A DNA stretch of 10,477 bases from an uncultured Alphaproteobacteria bacterium (GTDB lineage: Bacteria > Pseudomonadota > Alphaproteobacteria > UBA3830). The stretch is from positions 1-10,477 of the forward strand of contig CAJOEB010000026.1 of assembly GCA_905233775.1 (NCBI GenBank). Direction: 5' to 3'. The first letter of the stretch is position 1. Every line of letters starts with the position of its first letter. The notes beneath the pieces are model-generated. The model saw only the letters and a list, made by a program, of their open reading frames with translations, made no database searches and was not told the origin of the DNA. Of the stretch, positions 6,491 to 10,477 are shown one piece after another. The position numbers and the translations under genes were made by a program.

Positions 6491-7618
6491 GTGCAAAATA
6501 TTTTAGATACCGTTGAACCATATGTACTGTCTTCTGCAGTAATAGATTTGGATAAAATGAGCAGGAATTATCATAAGGTTCAATCAGAATTATCTTCCGG
6601 CGCAGTTGTCGCTGGTATAGTAAAAGCAAATTCATATGGTTTTGGTGCGGTTCCCGTAAGTAAAAGATTATATAAAGAAGGATGTCGTCACTTCTTTGTC
6701 GCTACAGTCGAGGAAGGATTAGAAATCCGCAGAGTCTTAAATAATGACGCACAAATATTTCTGCTCGCCGGAATTATGAAAGGAAGTGAACAAATTTGTT
6801 TAGAAAATTCCTTAACCCCGGTCTTAAATGATATGAACGAAATTGATCTTTGGATAGATTTCTCCAAAAAAATTGGAGAAAAACTAACAGCTGCTATCCA
6901 GGTAGATACAGGTATGGTTCGCAATGGTCTATCTCAAAAGGATATCGAAAAATATCATACAAAAATCACTGACAATATAAATATAGCGTTTGTTATGAGC
7001 CATTTAGCATGTGCTGATCTCGTCGGACATTATAAAAATATCGATCAATTAAACAGATTTAAAGAAATGCTTTCATTTTTCGGAAATAATGTAAAAGCAA
7101 GTTTCTCCGCAACAAATGGAATATTTTTGGGAAAAGAATATCAGTTCGATATAGTTCGTCCCGGAAAAGCCTTGTATGGATTTTCTGTAAGAGAAGATAA
7201 AATAGATACTTTTGAACCTGTAATGGATATCTACACGAGAATTATACAACTTAATACAATTTCAAAAGGTGAAACAATAGGATACGGAGCGACTTTTGTC
7301 GCAGAAAGAGATATGAAAACCGTTACGCTTGGCATGGGATATGCTGATGGATTTATGCGAAAATTCGGTGGATTTGGTCATGCATTTATAAAAGGCAAAC
7401 GAGTACCAATTGTAGGACGAATATCTATGGACTACATGGTAGCAGATGTAACCGATCTCGAAGAAGTCTCAGAATTGCAGATAGGCGAATGGGTCGCCTT
7501 AACACAGTCCCCTGACTATACCCTGGAAAAATGGGCATTGCAAATGAATACTCTACCGCATGAAGTCGCTTGCCGTTTAGGTCGTAGAGTAAAAAAGATT
7601 TACATAGATACAAAGTAA
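6491..7618 (+). CDS. alr: Alanine racemase
   Basis: A 375-residue cytoplasmic PLP enzyme (fold type III) that interconverts L- and D-alanine, supplying D-Ala for peptidoglycan. Lys45 in AGIVKANSYGFG is the PLP-binding lysine; the usual VKADAYGHG is varied, with Phe51 in place of His. Arg144 in DTGMVRNGL is the residue contacting the PLP ring, RPGKALYG (223-230) is present, and Tyr265 in ETIGYGATF is the second catalytic base. Met313-Asp314 in GRISMDY and GYADGFMR (283-290) complete the signature. All key residues are intact, so activity is expected. The start is GTG. It follows dnaB by 35 nt and probably shares its transcript; radA, a frequent next gene in alphaproteobacteria, is not found here. 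Confidence 0.96.
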   Translation: MQNILDTVEPYVLSSAVIDLDKMSRNYHKVQSELSSGAVVAGIVKANSYGFGAVPVSKRLYKEGCRHFFVATVEEGLEIRRVLNNDAQIFLLAGIMKGSEQICLENSLTPVLNDMNEIDLWIDFSKKIGEKLTAAIQVDTGMVRNGLSQKDIEKYHTKITDNINIAFVMSHLACADLVGHYKNIDQLNRFKEMLSFFGNNVKASFSATNGIFLGKEYQFDIVRPGKALYGFSVREDKIDTFEPVMDIYTRIIQLNTISKGETIGYGATFVAERDMKTVTLGMGYADGFMRKFGGFGHAFIKGKRVPIVGRISMDYMVADVTDLEEVSELQIGEWVALTQSPDYTLEKWALQMNTLPHEVACRLGRRVKKIYIDTK

Positions 7619-7738
7619 TCGGAATAATCGGACATTAATATTTTTTGTAAAAAAAATGGAAAAAAACACAGAAAAAATAAGAAAAGGCATAATAATAAAA
7701 AAGAAGATATCGCAAATAAATAGTAATAGATAAATAAC

Positions 7739-7835
7739 AATAGATGTTTTGCAAAAAAGTGATTTTTTAATATTTGTAGACTCTGATAATCAAACTTGCA
7801 AAAATGCCATTTTCAACTTTCACAGAACTCTAATA
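7739..7835 (+). repeat. Dispersed ~97-bp element, copy B
   Basis: Copy B is in the same orientation as copy C and alignable along its length, with shared blocks around ATAATCA and AAATGCCATTTTC followed by ACTTTC. Its right end GAACTCTAATA is identical to the end of copy A read on the opposite strand. The left end (AATAGATGTTTTGC) is the more decayed terminus. Confidence 0.65.
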
Positions 7836-7968
7836 TAAATATTATTTAATATAAGATCGTTGTTTTTTTGTTTCCGGTATTTTTTTCGAAATTTATTTTT
7901 ATTAAAAAGAAAGAATAGACAAATTTATTTTATGCGATATCATTCTCTTGAAATGAATGAATATTCTT

Positions 7969-8065
7969 TATTAGAGTTATTGCGAAAGTCATTTTATGCG
8001 TTTTTATGTACTCATAATCAGCATCTTACAAATGCCATTTTCGACTTTCGCAAGATACCCCATTA
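7969..8065 (+). repeat. Dispersed ~97-bp element, copy C, with perfect 11-bp inverted arms
   Basis: It begins TATTAGAGTTATTGCGAAAG and contains perfectly complementary arms TTGCGAAAGTC (7980-7990) and GACTTTCGCAA (8043-8053), able to form a hairpin with a 52-base AT-rich loop. The core AAATGCCATTTTC is shared with copy B. The right terminus is diverged (ATACCCCATTA), and the DUF2628 gene's GGAG ribosome-binding site starts at 8067, just outside it. Confidence 0.7.
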
Positions 8066-8080
8066 TGGAGAAAATAACCA

Positions 8081-8875
8081 ATGAATAACTTACATTACGG
8101 AAGCGAAAGATATTATGCAGATGTATTTGAACTTCTCGATAAATCAGGAAAGCATACCTGGAATTGGGCAGCTTTTTTCTTTGGACCATGTTGGATGGCT
8201 TATAGAAAAATGTATTTGTACTCCTTGTTAGGATTACTACTAGCTTATCCTGCCATAGGCATATTCGCGACATTCATTTCTGGTTTATCGTGTCTTCTGT
8301 TTCCTGTGTGTTTTGCAACCGGTGCATTTGCTTTCGGTACAGGAATGTGGATGCTCTTTTGTATGCCACTAATTGTTCATTGTTTATACGGATATTTCGG
8401 AAACGCACTATACTACCGAATTGTAAGACAACGAATATTCGAAGGTTATCACTTAATTGATCAATACAAACCAACCTCAATCACAGCTGGTTTATCTTGC
8501 GGAGTATTTGGTTTTATAATTTGTATATCTGATATTATTATAAGAAATATCCATTTTTCTAAAAAAGAACAACAAGAGAATTCTGATCGTAAGATATCCA
8601 ATCAACATGAAATATCTCAACAAAATATCATTGCTTATCTGAATGAGAACAGACACAAACACTGGGTATCTTGGATTGCCGACATCATTGTTTGTATATG
8701 CCTTTTGTCTCCGACAATAATAGTTCCAACAATTGTTTCCCATTACTCCGAACAAAAGATAAATCGTTTTATGAATTTCGATGATTTTTATGATGATTTT
8801 AATTTTGGAAATGAAGCCTTTGATTTTTATATAAGAAAATTCTCAAGAAATCATCACATCCATTTTAAAGATTAG
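8081..8875 (+). CDS. DUF2628-type multi-pass membrane protein, function unknown
   Basis: A 264-residue protein. The N-terminal part carries the DUF2628 hallmark WNWAAFFFGPCWMAYRKMY (27-45) and a later YGYFGNALYYRIVRQRI (103-119) that matches the family's second conserved block. Hydrophobic segments at about 46-64, 69-100 (likely two), 136-155 and 197-219 suggest about five membrane passes. Between the last two lies a polar, Gln/Asn/His-rich loop (160-195), and after the last comes an unusual Phe/Asp-rich tail (230-252, FMNFDDFYDDFNF and following). The family has no established biochemical role. GGAG at 8067-8070 is ten bases before the ATG and abuts repeat copy C. No partner gene is suggested by the neighbours. 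Confidence 0.8.
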   Translation: MNNLHYGSERYYADVFELLDKSGKHTWNWAAFFFGPCWMAYRKMYLYSLLGLLLAYPAIGIFATFISGLSCLLFPVCFATGAFAFGTGMWMLFCMPLIVHCLYGYFGNALYYRIVRQRIFEGYHLIDQYKPTSITAGLSCGVFGFIICISDIIIRNIHFSKKEQQENSDRKISNQHEISQQNIIAYLNENRHKHWVSWIADIIVCICLLSPTIIVPTIVSHYSEQKINRFMNFDDFYDDFNFGNEAFDFYIRKFSRNHHIHFKD

Positions 8876-8897
8876 TTATAATAAAGCATAAATTCTA

Positions 8898-8926
8898 TTG
8901 AAAATGCATTATATATGGGCTACTAT
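8898..8926 (+). promoter_or_regulatory. Candidate tRNA-Gly promoter
   Basis: TTGAAA (8898-8903) and TACTAT (8921-8926) are exactly 17 bp apart, matching sigma-70 at 5/6 and 4/6. Transcription would start about 20 bases before the mature tRNA 5' end at 8953, a typical arrangement. Confidence 0.55.
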
Positions 8927-8952
8927 CTACTCGTTTTACAAATACTCTTCGT

Positions 8953-9026
8953 GCGGGTGTAGCTCAATGGTAGAGCATAAGCTTCCCAAGCTTGTGACGA
9001 GGGTTCGATTCCCTTCACCCGCTCCA
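8953..9026 (+). tRNA. tRNA-Gly (anticodon CCC)
   Basis: The cloverleaf folds fully: acceptor GCGGGTG/CACCCGC, D stem GCTC/GAGC, anticodon stem TAAGC/GCTTG with loop TTCCCAA, T stem GAGGG/CCCTT with loop TTCGATT, discriminator T and an encoded CCA. The anticodon CCC (8985-8987) reads the glycine codon GGG. The variable loop has four bases. A run of eight T follows directly after CCA and may help end transcription. Confidence 0.97.
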
Positions 9027-9064
9027 TTTTTTTTCGTCATGTATGTATATTTTTTGAGATAAGT

Positions 9065-10477
9065 ATGTTTATTAATAATAAGCTCACAAAGTTAAATATT
9101 CAAAAAACGATTACTCTTCTTATTCTAATTTTGACTATCTTCTTTGGTTATGAAATCGGAAATCGTCCTTTCGCAGATCCGGATGAAGGAAGATATGTTG
9201 AAATACCTCGTGAAATGGTCGTCACCGGAGACTATATAACGCCACGCCTGAATGGATTGAAATATTTCGAAAAACCTCCCCTACTCTATTGGCTCCAAGC
9301 ATCAACAATAAAAGTATTCGGAATGAACGAATATTCAATGCGCTTTTGGATCGCTTTTTTCGCAATTTTAGGATGCTTAAGTGTATTTCTCGTCGGACTA
9401 GCAAGCAAGTCAACTACAATAAACAAATCAACTACAACAGGATTATTTGCAGCCGGAATTTTAGCAACAAATTTACTTTATTACGCACATAGTCGTCTGA
9501 TTATATTGGATCTTGCCGTTTCAGTATTAATCAGTGGTGCTTTATGGTGTTTCTTCTTAGCTTTCGTTAGAAAAGAGAAAATACGATATTCGACATCAAT
9601 AATAATAACAATGTACGTTTTGGCTGCACTTGCATGTCTTACAAAGGGACTTATAGGTGCTATTTTACCGGGATTTGTCGCTTTTCTATGGATTTTCTTT
9701 ACAAATAATTGGAGAAAGATCAAAGAAATGATCTCCATTCCCGGAATATTGGTTTTCTTAGCGATTTTCTTACCGTGGCATATCGCTGTTTGCGCCAAAA
9801 ACTCCGATTTCTTCCATTTCTATTTCGTTGTAGAACACTTTTTAAGATATACAACACAAATGCATGCCAGATATCAACCAGTTTGGTTTTTTATACCTAT
9901 AATTATTGTAGGATTATTACCATGGACAGGATTTTCACTGATTGCACTAAAAGAATCGATAAAACAAAGTTTTCGAAATAAAAACAACTCTGAAAATATT
10001 TTCTTAATTTGCTGGATTTTTGGCATTTTCGGATTTTATTCTTTTTCTAATTCAAAACTAATTCCCTATATTCTGCCGATTGTACCGCCAATATCGTATC
10101 TAACAGCAAAAATGTTGGCAGAAAGCGGAGTATATTTAAACATAATTCTATTGTGTATCGCTCTCATCGCCTTTTATTTTGCAAAAGGAAGTATTTCCGA
10201 CGTGACCAGCACATTTCCAGAAGTAAAAATACTCATAATCGCTTTTTCAGTAGTCATTATTATGTGTATTGCTTTACTACTGTTTTCAATATCCTCTTTT
10301 AAAAATACAAAAAAATCGACAAGTAACACTGTCATTTTATATATCTTTCTCGCAATGAATATGATGTGGATATTAAATAAAGCTGCACCATTCTATCAAG
10401 CAGTAAAAAAGCCATCAGCTAAACAAATGGCTCAAATCGTTCGTTTGAATAGACAACCTGAAGACTTAGTTTTTAGT
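9065..10477 (+). CDS. GT83/ArnT-like membrane glycosyltransferase (3' end beyond window)
   Basis: The frame is open for 471 codons from ATG 9065 to the window edge with no stop, so the gene is incomplete. The protein is polytopic, with a first membrane segment at about 15-31. It then shows the family's periplasmic signature: PFADPDEGRYVEIPREM (35-51, acidic Asp38/Asp40/Glu41), EKPPLLYWL (69-77), SRLIILD (143-149), LTKG (192-195), LPWH (236-239), VEHFLRY (256-262), GLLPW (283-287) and SNSKLIPYILP (328-338). These are typical of ArnT and related PMT-superfamily enzymes, which move a sugar from a polyprenyl-phosphate donor to lipid A or another acceptor outside the inner membrane. Donor and acceptor cannot be told; the arn biosynthesis genes are not in view. 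The ribosome-binding site is weak. The gene starts 38 nt after the tRNA. Confidence 0.88.
   Translation, partial: MFINNKLTKLNIQKTITLLILILTIFFGYEIGNRPFADPDEGRYVEIPREMVVTGDYITPRLNGLKYFEKPPLLYWLQASTIKVFGMNEYSMRFWIAFFAILGCLSVFLVGLASKSTTINKSTTTGLFAAGILATNLLYYAHSRLIILDLAVSVLISGALWCFFLAFVRKEKIRYSTSIIITMYVLAALACLTKGLIGAILPGFVAFLWIFFTNNWRKIKEMISIPGILVFLAIFLPWHIAVCAKNSDFFHFYFVVEHFLRYTTQMHARYQPVWFFIPIIIVGLLPWTGFSLIALKESIKQSFRNKNNSENIFLICWIFGIFGFYSFSNSKLIPYILPIVPPISYLTAKMLAESGVYLNIILLCIALIAFYFAKGSISDVTSTFPEVKILIIAFSVVIIMCIALLLFSISSFKNTKKSTSNTVILYIFLAMNMMWILNKAAPFYQAVKKPSAKQMAQIVRLNRQPEDLVFS

Larger units (their letters stand above)
7619..8080. other. AT-rich spacer between alr and the DUF2628 gene
   Basis: This 462-bp region begins with A-rich, low-complexity sequence (7619-7738) containing only weak AT-only hairpins. 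It then holds two direct copies, B and C, of the dispersed ~97-bp element, separated by about 130 bp of AT-rich sequence. No convincing gene is seen; a 74-codon frame ending at 8084 lacks a ribosome-binding site and is largely repeat C. Confidence 0.65.

Noticed and set aside
7860..8084. A 74-codon frame ending in an ATGA overlap with the DUF2628 gene
   Set aside because: It needs a TTG start with no ribosome-binding site, its composition is low-complexity, and its second half is simply repeat copy C read through.
9406..9437. 14-bp near-repeat CAAGTCAACTACAA / CAAATCAACTACAA inside the ArnT-like gene
   Set aside because: It is a small in-frame local duplication in a loop (KSTTINKSTTTG); one difference and only two units, with no wider structure.

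Overview
This window is AT-rich bacterial chromosome with tightly packed genes. The best guess is a low-GC alphaproteobacterium, either a host-associated or intracellular lineage (Holosporales/Rickettsiales-like) or a low-GC gut Rhodospirillales relative. The evidence is the adjacent dnaB-alr pair, typical of alphaproteobacteria, the alphaproteobacterial style of the DnaB C-terminal region, and a SucB-like acyltransferase core. The taxonomic call is inference; no rRNA is present.

Left block, minus strand (about 1-4000): reading leftwards, rplU (ribosomal protein L21), rpmA (L27), uppP (undecaprenyl-diphosphatase) and a large E2-like protein. The first three are separated by 43 and 32 nt and look like one transcript; the E2-like gene follows after 110 nt. 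The E2-like protein is the most unusual gene here. It has an N-terminal lipoyl-type fold with Gln at the lipoyl-lysine position, no recognisable peripheral-subunit-binding domain, a long helical region built on a 19-residue period, and a well-preserved C-terminal acyltransferase domain with its His/Asp pair.

Divergent intergenic region (4000-4300): a 10-bp tandem repeat overlaps a candidate rplU promoter, followed by one copy (A) of a dispersed ~97-bp repeat with imperfect terminal inverted repeats and a tandemly doubled end.

Centre, plus strand (4301-7618): a small alpha/beta-hydrolase of the phospholipase/carboxylesterase family, then dnaB (replicative helicase) and alr (alanine racemase, supplying D-Ala for peptidoglycan). 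dnaB and alr are 35 nt apart and probably cotranscribed from a promoter just before dnaB.

Right block, plus strand: a 462-nt AT-rich spacer with two more copies (B and C) of the ~97-bp repeat, a DUF2628-type membrane protein whose ribosome-binding site directly follows copy C, a tRNA-Gly(CCC) with encoded CCA and a good promoter, and a GT83/ArnT-like membrane glycosyltransferase that runs off the right edge.

By theme, the window combines translation (L21, L27, tRNA-Gly), replication (DnaB) and cell-envelope construction (UppP, Alr, ArnT-like transferase). The two items most worth following up are the lipoyl-lysine-less coiled-coil E2 protein and the three-copy intergenic repeat family.
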